Assembly (NCBI RefSeq): GCF_004799145.2
Contig: NW_021637551.1
Coordinates: 62,001 to 126,000, forward strand
Direction: 5' to 3'
Source: Neltuma alba
Taxonomy: Eukaryota; Streptophyta; Magnoliopsida; Fabales; Fabaceae
DNA length: 64,000 nt
Position 1 is the stretch's first letter. The number at the start of each line of letters is the position of its first letter. The notes below the pieces were generated by a model that saw only the letters and a program-made list of their open reading frames with translations, was not told the DNA's origin and made no database searches. Positions 49,774-61,668 of the stretch are shown piece after piece. Made by a program: the position numbers and the translations under genes.

Positions 49774-50028
49774 TATTATTTCAGATTCTTGATATAAAAA
49801 CTAGTTAATTAATTTAAATAAATTAAAAATAATAATTAAATTAGTTATTTGTAATAAATAGGAGTTATATTTTTAAAAATATTCTTACTAATCAAATATA
49901 TTAGTTACAATTATTATTATTACAAAAACTACCTTGAAAAAATTACGAAAGGCAATATAAATTGGGATCTTGTATTTATGATCAAAATAAAAATTAAATA
50001 AGATTTTTTATTAAGGATTTGAAATAGT
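49774..50028. mobile_element. diverged Stowaway-like MITE
   Basis: AGTATTATTTCAGATTCTTG near the left end pairs with TATTAAGGATTTGAAATAGT near the right end. The interior has AT-rich text shared with the 48522 and 50265 copies. The exact ends are uncertain. Confidence 0.6.
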
Positions 50029-50264
50029 ATAGTAGGTCAGATTGGTTAATCAGGCACTTCAATTCATGGTCGTTAGAATAAAGGCAGGACTTAATTTGGG
50101 CATGCATAAGAAATCCACGCGCATCAACTTGTCAAGAACGAGGAGAGCAGTGATTTAATAACGCACCGGACACACATCCGCAATATGGGTGGTCCTAAGA
50201 GTAAGACCAATAATTCCAAAATGCCAGCAAGGACCGGTCAAGCGTATATGGTCGGTTCTTAATA

Positions 50265-50525
50265 CTACTTTCAATTCTAATTATGAAATTTAATTGACTA
50301 ATTTAATGAGATTAAGAAAAAAAATTAAATTGTTTATTTGTAATATATAAGCGTTGTCTTTTCTGAAATATCTTCGCTAATCAGGTGTATTGGATAGAAT
50401 TATCATAGTTAAAAAGACTATTTTTAAAAAAAATACATAAATATGCGAGATAAAATATATTGAAATTTTATATCTATCACCAAAATAAAAGTCAAACAAT
50501 ATCTTATACTGAGGATCGAAAGTAG
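50265..50525. mobile_element. diverged Stowaway-like MITE
   Basis: CTACTTTCAATTCTAATTAT at the left pairs with CTTATACTGAGGATCGAAAG and TAG at the right, with TA flanks. It belongs to the same subfamily as the 49774 copy. Confidence 0.7.
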
Positions 50526-51740
50526 TATATATAAAAGCTGATTAACTGATTTGAATGAATAAGTAAATTTGTTAAATTAATTGTTTGTAATAAATATATA
50601 TTATTTTTCTTAAAATACTCTTACTAATTATGTGTACCAATTAGAATTAACATTTGATAGAGTCTTTAATATATACAACTAGTATAAAGATTGTTTTAAA
50701 AAAATAAATAAATATAAAAAATAAAATAAATTATAATCTTATATTTAGAATTAAATTAAAAATTAAATAAATTCTTATGTTAAATGATTGGACCATGTGA
50801 CTTGTCAGTCTTCTTTTGGCCATTTTCCTGTTATCCCATGCTCATCCTCTCTCCCTCTCTATATACAGATGCTCATATATAGACAAAATGGAATGTTAGG
50901 ATATTCAATAATCCAGCAGAATTTAAGAAGATCTATACATGACAGAAATAATACCCTTCGATATTTTTTTTTTGGGTGGTGGCATGATATAGGAGGAGAG
51001 GTCTCATTGGTCAATAATGGAAGGCTGCCGCCATCGTCCACGTGCCTGCCCTGCCTCCTTGCATCCGTAAGACCTCCGTCTATAACTCACTCCATCTTTG
51101 TAAGCATATACACAGGACCACCAGCTAACAAAGTATTGGATGCTGTAGTATACTTCTTTATCCTATTATTCATGAGATAGAATGAAGATATTTTTTAGTC
51201 ATGAGTGTTCTCTTTTAATTTTATCTATTAGTCATTTCTAATATCTGAGGAAAAATCTTAAATTTTATTAATTTTTATTTAAAATTTAACTTTCTAACTT
51301 TGTCTTTATTTAATATACATTATATCTCATATAAAGAAAGTCAATACAATAATAAATGAAAGGTAAAATTATATATTCATACAAAATTTTTTTCTAATAT
51401 CCTATAAATAGGACCACAAAACGTCTTCTTTATCTGCTCTATAAATAAGACCAAAAGAGTATGTGTTATGGATGTTCTTAAGAGTTAGTTCAATTTGTTC
51501 ATAAATATAAGACTCAAATTCACTTTATCTCTCATAGTTATTAATTTTTTTCAAAGTAGCTCCTGTAGTAACTACACATGTTAAATGTTTTATCAAATGA
51601 TAGTTATATCTAACAAACACGTTTAGCAAAGATATTTTATGAAAGATAACACGTATTTATCACAAATAATTAACTTAATAAACTCTTTTAATTTACTCAA
51701 ACTAGTTAACTAGTTTTTTTGTTATCGACCTGATGTACTA
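50526..51740. other. intergenic, gene-free
   Basis: It contains further decayed MITE-like text near 50530-50780. The 130-codon frame at 50788-51180 has no domain and a low-complexity composition; I do not support it as a gene. Confidence 0.45.
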
Positions 51741-52000
51741 CTACTTCCGATTCTTAATATAAGAACTTATTTAATTTTTATTCTCGTTCTAAATATAAGA
51801 CTCCGATCCACTTTATTTTTCATATCTATTTATTTTTTCTCAAAGTAGTCATTCTAATAATAGTAGTTGTAGTCAATGCACTTAATTAGCAAGGATATTT
51901 TAGGAAATACAACACTTATTTATGGCAAGTAACTAATTTAACGTATTTTTTTAATTTATTCAAATTAGTTAACTAGTTTTTATATTTAGAATTAGAAACA
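51741..52000. mobile_element. diverged Stowaway-like MITE
   Basis: CTACTTCCGATTCTTAATAT at the left pairs with TATATTTAGAATTAGAAACAG at the right. The interior shares GCAAGGATATTTTAGGAAAT-like text with an older relic near 1645. The ends are approximate. Confidence 0.6.
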
Positions 52001-52422
52001 GTGCTTGTTAATTGTCAATAATACGTCGTATCTACGTTCAAGGAGCAGTAATCCCTGAACCTGAACGCATAAGTCCATCGCCACCACGCGTTTTACATAA
52101 TTAATAACTGTTCACTAGTCGTTAAAACGTTATTGACTTCCTTCTAAATATCGGCGTCAGCTTCCTAATTTAAACATTTAAAACTGCCCCCTCCCTCGCG
52201 CGGCTCACATTGTCGAAAAGCGGATATTAAACCCAAAAAAAAAAAAAAAAAAAGAAGAGGAAAAACGAGAAGGAAACGTGGGTGTTGTCGAACTGCAACG
52301 CGATGGGATCCTTCATCTATATTCATGTTTAGGAGGATTTAAGAAATATCTTATAAACACATTTTATATAAGTCAAGATAAAACTCCTTTTACATATTTG
52401 TCTCGTATTCCGCAAATTATTA
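52001..52422. other. intergenic spacer
   Basis: Nothing recognisable was seen except a run of about 19 A near 52234. Confidence 0.4.
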
Positions 52423-52694
52423 TTCCTCCAATCCCTAATATAAGACCCATTTAACTAATTTGATTAGATTAAGGAAGTTAGGTAAGTTAGTTAATTATAA
52501 AAAATATAACACGTTTTTCCTAAAACACCATAATCATCTTTCTTAATACCCATCTCTCTTTTCTACACTTGATTATGATTGAGGGAGTATTTATAGGGGT
52601 AATTTAGAGAAAATTGATAAATATGAGAAATGAGTTTTATATTTAAGACTAAAACCAACTCACCAATTGGGTCTTATATTAAGGACCGGAAGAG
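52423..52694. mobile_element. Stowaway-like MITE, 272 bp, TA duplication (family A)
   Basis: It begins TTCCTCCAATCCCTAATATA and ends ...TTAAGGACCGGAAGAG with TA on both sides. It has the same orientation as the 25349 copy and closely similar internal text (CCCATTTAACTAATTTGATT). Confidence 0.9.
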
Positions 52695-54909
52695 TATTAA
52701 AAAACTACTTATAAATTATTCTAAACGGAGCTTATATCTCCTCCCCAGCCTAGCTAGCCTTTGTATTTAATTTTTCTATTCACATGCTTCTGCAACTTTA
52801 TCCACTTATTTATATTTTTGTTAAGATTATTAAATGTTCACATCCATTTTTATAGTGCGCCCTTGAATTATTGTAGTTGGCTTATGTGTCTCCTTTGATT
52901 TACTCAACAAGCTTATGGAAACTGATTGATTATAATCCACCAACGTATGTAGTTTGATTTCCCCCCCTTCATAATATATAGCTCCTGGTGGTAACTTCAA
53001 TTTGTACCAGACGAAACCACAAAAAGGCCACAGGTCGTCGTGTAACTCGTTGTTTTGGGATGTCTTCAAGCTTTACGGCAATTGCTTAATATATAATCTA
53101 ATTAAAGAGTTGATTTTAGTCCTATGTACAAGACCCAAGCCAAGTCACATGTTTATCAATTTTTTTCTGAATCAATTTTATTGATATTCTTTCAACAATA
53201 ATCAAATAGAAAAAAAGTTAAGGAAGATATTTAGAGTGTTCTAGAAAAATCATATCATATTAACTAATCTAATTAATATCTTTAATTTATTTATATCGAT
53301 AATTTTTTTTTGTGAGGCACACATCCAGTTGTTTAGTCTTCTCAAAACCTCACTCAAAGGATTTTTTTTTTTTTTGACCTTGCGTATGGGATTAATCCTT
53401 GATCCATTCTCGCGGATGACTGTTGACGTTCTTCACAAAAATAATCAATGGCATAATAGTAATAGTAGTAGTAGTAATAAGGGGAAACTGAAAAAAAAAA
53501 ACCTTGGAATTGCAAAAACACAGATAGGGTCCCTTGACAATTTCATTTTGGGTTTTGACAAGTCAATGATCCCTATCTGCGTTTTTACAATTTTTCATAA
53601 TAATAATAATACTGGTAATAATTAAAAACGTACGAGTCGCACTTTTACCGGTATATAAGCAATGGATGAAAAGGGAAACTAGCTTCAGCTTAAGCAGTGG
53701 CATATTTTTCTTTGTTATTATTTTCATTTTTTCTTAAATTATTTCAGTTATGACTGAACGCGCACGCAGCCGAAGATTAGGAGGAATTAATTTCGTCAAC
53801 GTTTTCTTCCATACCTCTAATGCGCTCGGAAAAGGGGAAAAAACCTCCATAATGCACCGTATGCGAATGTATAAATACAAAAGGCAGTATTTTTTCCCAA
53901 CAATATAAAGCATTTTCATAAAATCATGACTATACCGTGGCTTATCGCGGTCGTGGAGGTGGATGCGAATAAAAAGGAAAACGGAAGGAGTTTAAGTTAA
54001 TTCACCGATAATCAGTCATGTCCCCGACGCAATGCAATGCTTCTCTTTTACTGTATGCACTAGTATGCGTTGGAAGGCATCTAAAGTTCTAAAACCATCA
54101 CCTGCCACTGAAACTCAAATCACTTCTTATCATCATCCCCCACCACCACTGGCAATTCTTCCTCCCTCTGACCACTGCAAAAAAACAAGCGCCCCGCTCA
54201 GTGGAATGGGGCTTTGAAGAAAGTTACAGGGTGTCTGATGGTTCCTTCCCACCTTAGATTTACACCCACATTGCCTGAACCCAGATGACTCTTCATATAA
54301 TTGCTCTGTTTGACAACTCGGTTGATTTGGGTAGTTGGGTTCCTTCCTTTCTATGCTCGTGAGGTTTATATTTGATTAGTTGCTATAACCATGAAGAAGC
54401 AATTTCAGAGATCTGGGATATTTCAGGGATGTCCTCGTAAATTTGGGCATTCATAGGTAAGACAGTGGCAGCGTCTGAATACAGTGTGTTTTTTAGATAG
54501 TGTCTTCTTAATCAGTCTTGTGCGGAGTTATTCCCGATCTCGGTGTGATGTGTCAGGCGGTTACTCTATTGTTTGCTCATTGCTTCACGATCTATAAACA
54601 TGTTCGTTAAATAGTTTCTATGGAATATGCCATCTCGTGTTTGCGATTCTGGCCCTGCTGTATTTCTCGTGTGTTGTAATACGCTGTCTTTTGATGCTTG
54701 TCTTTGCTTGCCCACACTGTGTTTTAAGCGGCGATGGGGGTGAATGATTCCAGGTGTTGCTTTAGTAATTGTCAATGAAAAGTAATATGTTTGATAAACG
54801 TGAGCAGTCATATGATTAATTGGGGTACACGATTTTCAAAATAGTATTTTGCTTCATGCTTATCTCCGTGTGTTTGAATCTATACGCAGGCCACCGGGGC
54901 TCCTAACAA
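52695..54909. other. intergenic and probable leader of the receptor-like kinase
   Basis: No gene was seen to about 54000. A GC-richer stretch from about 54030 probably contains the kinase promoter, 5' UTR and a leader intron ending shortly before the ATG at 54910. The boundaries are not resolved. Confidence 0.5.
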
Positions 54910-57723
54910 ATGGGTGCTGATCTTAATGCTTGAACTAATCCAAGAAGACATCCCTTTTTGAGCTTAAAGTTTGGCAAATAATTGGAATTGCTGTTGGATT
55001 GTTTATAGTAGTTATCCTTGTGCTTCTGTTTGCCTTACTTCGCGAAAGAAATCAAGAAAAGCCAAGGATAGGATTCCCCTCAGTCAAATACCAACCGTCT
55101 CGAAGGATATTCAAGGAAGTGAGGGTTGAGCAAGTGCCAGCAAAGATTTGTTCCTCGTGATGGAGTTCTTCTCACAATACATGATAAATCTAGTGACAAA
55201 GAATCAGACAAAGTTATGCTCCATTTGGGTGTGGGGAAGATGAAGAATAGGGATAATAGTAGTTATTCTGATTCATTTCAATCACTTAGACAAAGACGCG
55301 GGTGGATCACAGTCAGGAGAGGAAGGGGATCTGGCACTGTTACAGTGTATAAGCACTCTTCTTCATACTCGAAACAGCTCCTTCCCCGCTGTCTGGTCTC
55401 CCAGAATTTCATCGCACTTAGGTTGGGGCCCCACTGGTTTACACTAAGGGATCTTGAAATTGCTACGAATCGGTTTTCCAAAGAGAATGTGATCGGTGAG
55501 GGTGGTTATGGAGTTGTATATCGGGGACAGCTGATAAATGGGAGTCCAGTGGCAGTCAAAAAGATACTCAATAACATGTGAGTTTCTAAAGCTTTAAATT
55601 TTCTCTCTACCATTAGAATTTGTTTCTAAGCACTGCAAAGGTTTGAGCTCATAAGTTTCTTTAGCAGTGGTCAAGCCGAGAAAGAATTTAGAGTGGAAGT
55701 TGAAGCTATTGGGCATGTACGACATAAGAATTTGGTCCGCCTTTTGGGGTACTGCATCGAGGGGACGCACAGGTACATTACATTTTAGTTACATTATAAT
55801 CTCAAAAGATATCATCTCAAATAATGTCCGAAGCGAAGTAGAGTTAGATGATGGCAATATCTATATGACTTACCATGTTTGTTAACCTGTGACTTGATAG
55901 TGAGGACCATCTTACTTTCACTGAACAGTAGTTTGGATAATATGCGGTTATTTCTCAGGATGTTAGTCTATGAGTACGTCAATAATGGAAATTTGGAGCA
56001 ATGGCTCCATGGAGCTATGCGTCATCATGGATATCTTACATGGGACGCGCGAATGAAGATTCTTCTTGGCACAGCCAAAGCGTGAGTCTCTGAATTTATG
56101 TTTCATTTAGGCACTGTGTTCTCATCTAATGTGATATGCATGTTTCAGTCTTGCATATTTGCATGAAGCCATTGAGCCAAAGGTGGTGCACCGAGATATC
56201 AATTCAAGCAACATATTAGTCGATGATGATTTTAATGCCAAGGTTTCTGATTTTGGCTTGGCCAAACTGCTGGGTGCTGGGAAGAGTCATGTCGCAACAC
56301 GAGTTATGGGGACCTTTGGGTAGTGTATCAGTTTCCTTCCCTCTAGACCATCTTCATCCCAAGCTTAATGTTGTTAAACTTTTGGAAGCAATGTTTTTCC
56401 CCTTATATTTATTCCTTCTTTCTTGCTCCTAAAATTTCACAGATATGTGGCCCCTGAATATGCAAATACTGGCCTTCTAAATGAAAAGAGTGATGTTTAT
56501 AGCTTTGGTGTTGTGCTCTTGGAAGCAATCACAGGAAGGGATCCAGTTGACCTTGGTCGACCAACTCATGAAGTGAGTAAACATGTTTTCTTCTCAGAAA
56601 AAAAGTACAGCTGGAATTATCTGTGTTTGTTTGACATGGGGGCACCTAGGCGTGAGTTAGATCTTTTAGTTAACAGTGATCTTGAGCAGTTTATGTCTTG
56701 TGTATCTTTGATGATTAAAGAAGCATGACCAAAGTAAAAGTGGACTCAAACACTGAGAAAATCTGAAGCGTTCAGATTCTATATGAATTATTGTGTGGTG
56801 TGTGCTTTTGATGCCATATTTGTTTGAGAGATGTCACTTTTTGCCAGTCAACTTGAAAGCAATATTAGCCTGAATTCCAGTTAGATTCGTTGTACCTGGT
56901 TTTACTGGTTATATGAAGTCAAAACTGGTTCTGTTTTTTGTTTTGCTAATTTGGTGGTTGACTTTTGTACAAAATGATCACAAATTATTTACACCAGCAC
57001 TAAAAGCAAAGCAAGTTGTTGGGTGATTATGTTTAAAGAATCATGACTAGTTCAAATATTAAAAGCGGTGATTTTTGCTTCACAGGCTACCCCATCCATT
57101 CAACAATGCTATAACACTGTCTTAGTAAACTTTGACTTGGCTGATCAGTTGCAATTTTTGATCACGAGTTTTGACTGCCATTTACTCTAAAATGCTTTCA
57201 GGTTAATCTGGTTGACTGGCTGAAAATGATGGTTGGAAGCAGGCGATCAGAAGAAGTAGTTGACCCAAATATCGAGGTGAGGCCCTCCACCAGAGCTTTA
57301 AAACGGGCCCTTTTGACTGCTTTGAGATGTGTAGATCCTGATTCTGAGAAGAGACCGAAGATGGGCCAAGTTGTGCGGATGCTGGAATCCCATGAGTACC
57401 CCTTAGCTAGAGAGGTTCACTTTTACATTATGTGCTATGTTTCTTGGCGTTCCTTATTTTCTTGGTCCTTCTGACCATGGTTTGCTCTTATGTGGCCCGC
57501 GTCAGGTTATAAGTATATGATCAAATCACAACTGTATGGATAAATATCTGATTCATTGCTTTAGGGATGAATAGTTTTAACGAATGCTTGTGATCGACTT
57601 TTGATGTCATCCATTAATGGGAATGCTCAGGACCGAAGGCACCGGAGAAATCAAGGGGATAGCACGGAAATTGAATCCCAAAAGGAATATTCAGACACAG
57701 ATAGATCAGAGAGCAGAGGATAA
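54910..57723 (+). CDS. receptor-like protein kinase (At1g01540/At3g59110-type), damaged N-terminus
   Basis: Kinase exons: up to 55577, then 55668-55772, 55959-56081, 56149-56319, 56443-56572, 57202-57414 and 57631-57723, all in phase. They match a plant family of small single-pass kinases without a large ectodomain. Visible motifs: Gly loop IGEGGYGVVYRG, Lys strand VAVKK, VVHRDINSSN (catalytic loop), VSDFGLAK, VAPEYANTG and KRPKMGQVVRML. In the catalytic loop the usual HRD-x-K has Asn for Lys. The N-terminal exon from the ATG at 54910 should encode MGADLNAEL and then a transmembrane helix (IIGIAVGLFIVVILVLL), but the frame shifts about four times between 54930 and 55140 by small indels. Downstream of 55126 it is clean to the stop. 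It is either a pseudogene with a surviving kinase domain or an intact gene with local consensus errors. Confidence 0.85.
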
Positions 57724-59332
57724 CCGCAAAGCAGACCTAAGGCGAACGGCGATTCTTTCTTAGGATCAGTTGAATGTATAAAGTGAGAGGGTAAATTCTT
57801 TCAAGTTCTTTACGTTTCTTTTCTGACTCTTTTAGATTATTGGTTTGGATTTAGCATGCAAGTAAGCTTATATGGTTTGACAAGCATTGCAGGATAATCC
57901 CCCCTCATCTCTTTCTTAGTTTGGTCCTCCTTTCAATTTGTTTACTGTAGAAGGTTGGTTGGAATATTGCTTGTATGAAGGAGGATTCTAATGTAAAGAA
58001 CCCAGAGCGTCGTGTATGTACATAATCTAATAACTTTTCAGGATCCGCTTGAAAGAAATGTTCGGTTTACCTTCTTGTGGAAAATTAAACGGAAAAAAAA
58101 AAGTCACTTAGAAGTTAGAACAGTAACCTCAAGGTTTTTGAGCTTTGTAGAGAAGCGGATCGTTAGAGGCTTGCAACCTGCAGCATTATTGGTCCCCTCT
58201 CTGGACCAGATTTGCAGTACTAGGTGGTAAACATCACAGTTAAACGATTTTTTTTTTTTTAAGGAGATAGAAATGCCAAGGCTTGGTGCCTTGGTTGGCC
58301 AAAATTTTGATATGACGCAACACTGAAAATCACTGACTTATCCTAGTAGCTTGAAAATCATTCATTCGTGTCACCAAAAGAAAGAAAGAAAGAAACATTC
58401 ATTCATTTCTTTTCTGTCGTAATAAAAGCAAAACATTAGATTTTAAGGGGAGGGGGTGGATGAAATGGAATTTTTTTTTGGGTTGACGACGATTCAGGAA
58501 ATTTATTGATGGGATCAAATGAAACTAAATATTGTTTTAAATGAAGTAATGACAGATCTCCAGAAAGGCGAGTTTTGAATGCACCTATATATACAATAAA
58601 ACAGAAATGTTTTCAGATACCGGGTTCCCCGGGATTGGTTTTGGTTGATGAAAGCCACCTTCAATCGTAACATAATTTGATTGATTCTCATATTATGATA
58701 AGCTATGGCTGAAGGACAAGTTTATAATTAGTCCCAAGGCTTGTCCCGTTTCAGAGGCTTCAAAAACCTGCCATTCTTCCCCTCTTAAGAGGCTTCCCCA
58801 TCCCATGAGATAAGGCATAAGTATCCACAAACACAGACAATGCACCTTCCAGCAAGCCCATTGGCCACAATGCTCTTGGCAGCCTGCCTGGCCGTGTAAG
58901 CGCCACTTCTATCCATCTCGGTAGGGTCTTTCCATCCTCCATAAGTATCAGCTATGATTTTCCGCCCAAAAAGAGTTAGCAGTTGTCAGCATCAAGGCCT
59001 GAGTCGTTGGAGATGGAGCCCAGTGGATCGGCATGCGTCGCGGACAAGCTAGTCTTGGATGGAGACCTTAACGGAGCAATAGAATTTAAGGCATTTTTAG
59101 CATTTTGCTCTTTTTGAATAGATTAGGGCTCAGCATTCGAAGACTATCTTCTTGCGGCCCCACTCCTCTCTACTCTCCAATCTCGAATCCAGAGCACAGC
59201 ATCGACATTTGAAAGTGCAACTCCGTTAAGAGGTCATCAGGGAAAGAAATAGGAGTAGAACGTAAAAATAAAAAAATTTTGGCCATCCGGAAAAGAAATA
59301 GGACAATAACGTAAAAATAAAAGCATTAAAAA
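57724..59332. other. 3' flank of the kinase gene and intergenic DNA
   Basis: This is the probable 3' UTR of the kinase, possibly to about 58200. The 60-codon minus-strand frame at 58760-58942 and others show no domain. Short duplicated text (GAAATAGGA...AACGTAAAAATAAAA) lies just before the tRNA. Confidence 0.5.
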
Positions 59333-59357
59333 TGCGGTGAGCGTGGATCGAACACGC

Positions 59358-59400
<43 letters not shown>

Positions 59401-59405
59401 CCCGC
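59333..59405 (-). tRNA. tRNA-Phe (GAA)
   Basis: The cloverleaf on the minus strand starts GCGGGGATAGCTCAG, has the anticodon loop ACTGAAGA with GAA, and the T arm GTGTTCGATCCAC, ending with an A discriminator. It matches plant cytosolic tRNA-Phe as I recall it, including the G-A pair at position 5-68. A run of T follows on the minus strand, the expected RNA polymerase III terminator. No CCA is encoded. Confidence 0.97.
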
Positions 59406-60684
59406 AATTTTGATGAGGTGAGGTTTTATTTGTTGATGGAGTGTAAGTATATAGCCACGGATTATTATGAAAAAAGTATGTTATACCATCGCCAGAAGAA
59501 TGAGCTACTATTACATGTAACATGTGTATCAGACCACGTGTCAATTACACTTCATTAGGTGTTAGTTTTCTGATTGGAAGGATATGTTATTAACGACTCC
59601 AGGTGGTCCTATAACGACAATGCCTGCTTTTAGTTTTAAGGCAGGAGTTGTGGTCATTAGAGCCCTTCAGCGGTGTGTCCGTTAAGTTTTCTCTGATATT
59701 TTAATACTTTTTCGGTTTTAAATATAAGACCTATTTTATAATGTAATTTATAAGACTTATTTTATAGTGTAAATTACATTACAAAATAGGCCTTATATTT
59801 AAAATTGGAGGAGTGCTATCTAATTGTCTCGTACTAACTATCCTCTCAATTAACTAATTTTAATATATTAATAATACTAGTTAAATTAATTAATATGAAA
59901 TGTTAAAACATTATAAGCATCTTTTTTAATTATTTCATTCCCTCTCCTACTTGACTAATATTGAGAGAATGTCAGTGTGATTAACTCAAAAACAAATGAT
60001 AAACATATAAAATAAATTTTACATGCAGGACAATATATTAACTCTGTAATTAGGTTACGTTAAGAACCAAAAACATAAATCGTATCTTCGTATGTTTTCG
60101 AGTGTAGTTGTTAATTCACACAGGAATAACTTTTTTAATTCTGGTCAAAGGCAAGGCAAATGTCATTTTCAGTGGAATTTAAGAACTTTTGACGCGGTTT
60201 GTTTATTGGGTTGTTTGAACTGTGATTTAAGGGATGTGTTGTTTGATTGAGTTCCTAAGCCTCAATTCTCATTGGCTTCTTTCCTAAACGAGGACCTTGT
60301 TTTTCTGTAAGTGATGCTCTGAGATATTCTTTCGCACCCGTTTTAGCTCTAGTTAGTGTGCTCGATTGGCTTAGCTCATGCTATTCAATATATATAACTT
60401 CTGGCAGAAAAAAAATTAGTTGTTCGGGAGTGTGAATAAATAAGTGAATTTAAATTTAAATATCAATAATAAAATTTTGTTTCAAGTTAATAGTAAGATT
60501 GAATGCCATTGTCATTTTTTTGGTGAAAAAAATGCCACGGTCAGATTTAGCATCACTATTACCATGTGAAATTCCAATTTCTTCTGTGCTCGTTCTCCTT
60601 TCCAATCGTGCTTTTTATGGCGTGTAGTAAGTGCTTCAAACTAGTGTTGATCTCATATAAAATGCAAAAGACGGACAATGCGCT
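59406..60684. other. spacer between the two tRNA genes
   Basis: It contains a palindromic MITE-like piece at about 59702-59815 (ATATAAGACCTATTTTATAA... paired with ...AAAATAGGCCTTATATTTAA). No gene was seen. Confidence 0.5.
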
Positions 60685-60758
60685 GGTCCCGTAGCTCAGT
60701 TGGTTAGAGCGTTGGTCTTATGAGCCGAAGGTCGCGGGTTCGAGCCCCGCCGGGACCA
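60685..60758 (+). tRNA. tRNA-Ile (UAU), probable
   Basis: A 74-nt cloverleaf: acceptor GGTCCCG pairs perfectly with CGGGACC, the D arm is GCTCAGTTGGTTAGAGC, the T arm is GCGGGTTCGAGCCCCGC, and the discriminator is A. The anticodon stem TTGGT/GCCGA encloses CTTATGA, giving anticodon TAT. UAU reads AUA (Ile). There is no intron. T runs about 20 bases downstream fit polymerase III termination. The identity rests on the loop boundaries, which I placed by eye. Confidence 0.85.
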
Positions 60759-60907
60759 GTTCCGTTGTGTTACAATCGATTTTAATTTTTGTTGGGCTGT
60801 TTCTTTTGTTGACTGTTGGGCCTTCTTTTGAATGCTTCAAAAATTCTTTGTTGGGCCTCAGTATATATGACTAGTTTATTTTTCTGACTATCAATTGTTC
60901 TGACTAA
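60759..60907. other. spacer
   Basis: Nothing recognisable was seen. Confidence 0.4.
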
Positions 60908-60916
60908 GTCCAAAAA

Positions 60917-61668
60917 ACAAGAAGACAGAAAATAACACTTGAATATTAACATTCCCATTTGATTACTTAAATAATGGAAAATTCTCTTTAAGCACGTATG
61001 ACTAAATTAAGATTTTGAAGTTTGTTGAAAAGATCAAATTTTCTTTTTTTTTAAACCATCAAGCCCCCTCACTGGTCGGTTGGTTGTTGGAACTCTGATG
61101 CCATGTTAATGAAGTTATACAAATGATAATTTTTAAATTTCCTAAAAAATCTGATATTAACTTTTATATTGAACTTGTTAATAATTTTAAAGAACTTATT
61201 AACCACATTACAAGATTTGAAAATTTTCCTATTTATGATGTCATGGCTGACCTTTTAAAATGTAAAAAAACTCTTAAATCACATCGTTAATAGCATTTTG
61301 GGAGTTCTTAATATAATTATATAATTTGTTAACAGCATTATTAAAGCTGTAAAAATATCACTTTTTGAATTTATTAAAAAATTTGTTCTTAATTGCTATA
61401 GCAAATTTGTAAATAGTTTTAAAGAATTTGTTAATTGCATTACTAAACTTTAAAAATCTTCAAAAAAAAAAAAGTTATCAGCCACCAGCACCAAAGCCTT
61501 TGTGACTAGTCGGTGAGAGTGTTTGATGGTTAAAAAAACTTAGAGGGTAATTTATTCTTTTTAACAAAGTTTAAAATCCTAATTTAGTCATGCGCTCAAA
61601 GAGAAATTTCTATTATTTAAGTGACCAAATTGAGATTTTAATATTCAAGTGTTATTTTTCTATCTTCC
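60917..61668. mobile_element. ~750-bp element with ~160-bp inverted arms
   Basis: The left arm (ATAACACTTGAATATTAACA, then TGACTAAATTAAGATTTTGA and ACCATCAAGC) is the inverse of the right arm (GATGGTTAAAAAAACTTAGA, then AATATTCAAGTGTTATTTTT) over about 160 bp. The flanks TCCAAAAAA and TCCAAAATC share 7 of 9 bases, which could be an aged 9-bp target duplication and would suggest a Mutator-like element. The interior repeats TTTAAAGAACTTATTAAC-like text. There is no coding capacity. Confidence 0.7.

Noticed and set aside
50788..51180. 130-codon plus-strand frame
   Set aside because: Low complexity, no known domain, and it sits in a gene-free MITE-rich area.
59702..59815. Palindrome near the tRNA genes considered as a microRNA precursor
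   Set aside because: The ends match Stowaway-like termini, and near-perfect AT-rich pairing over the whole length is more like a deleted MITE.
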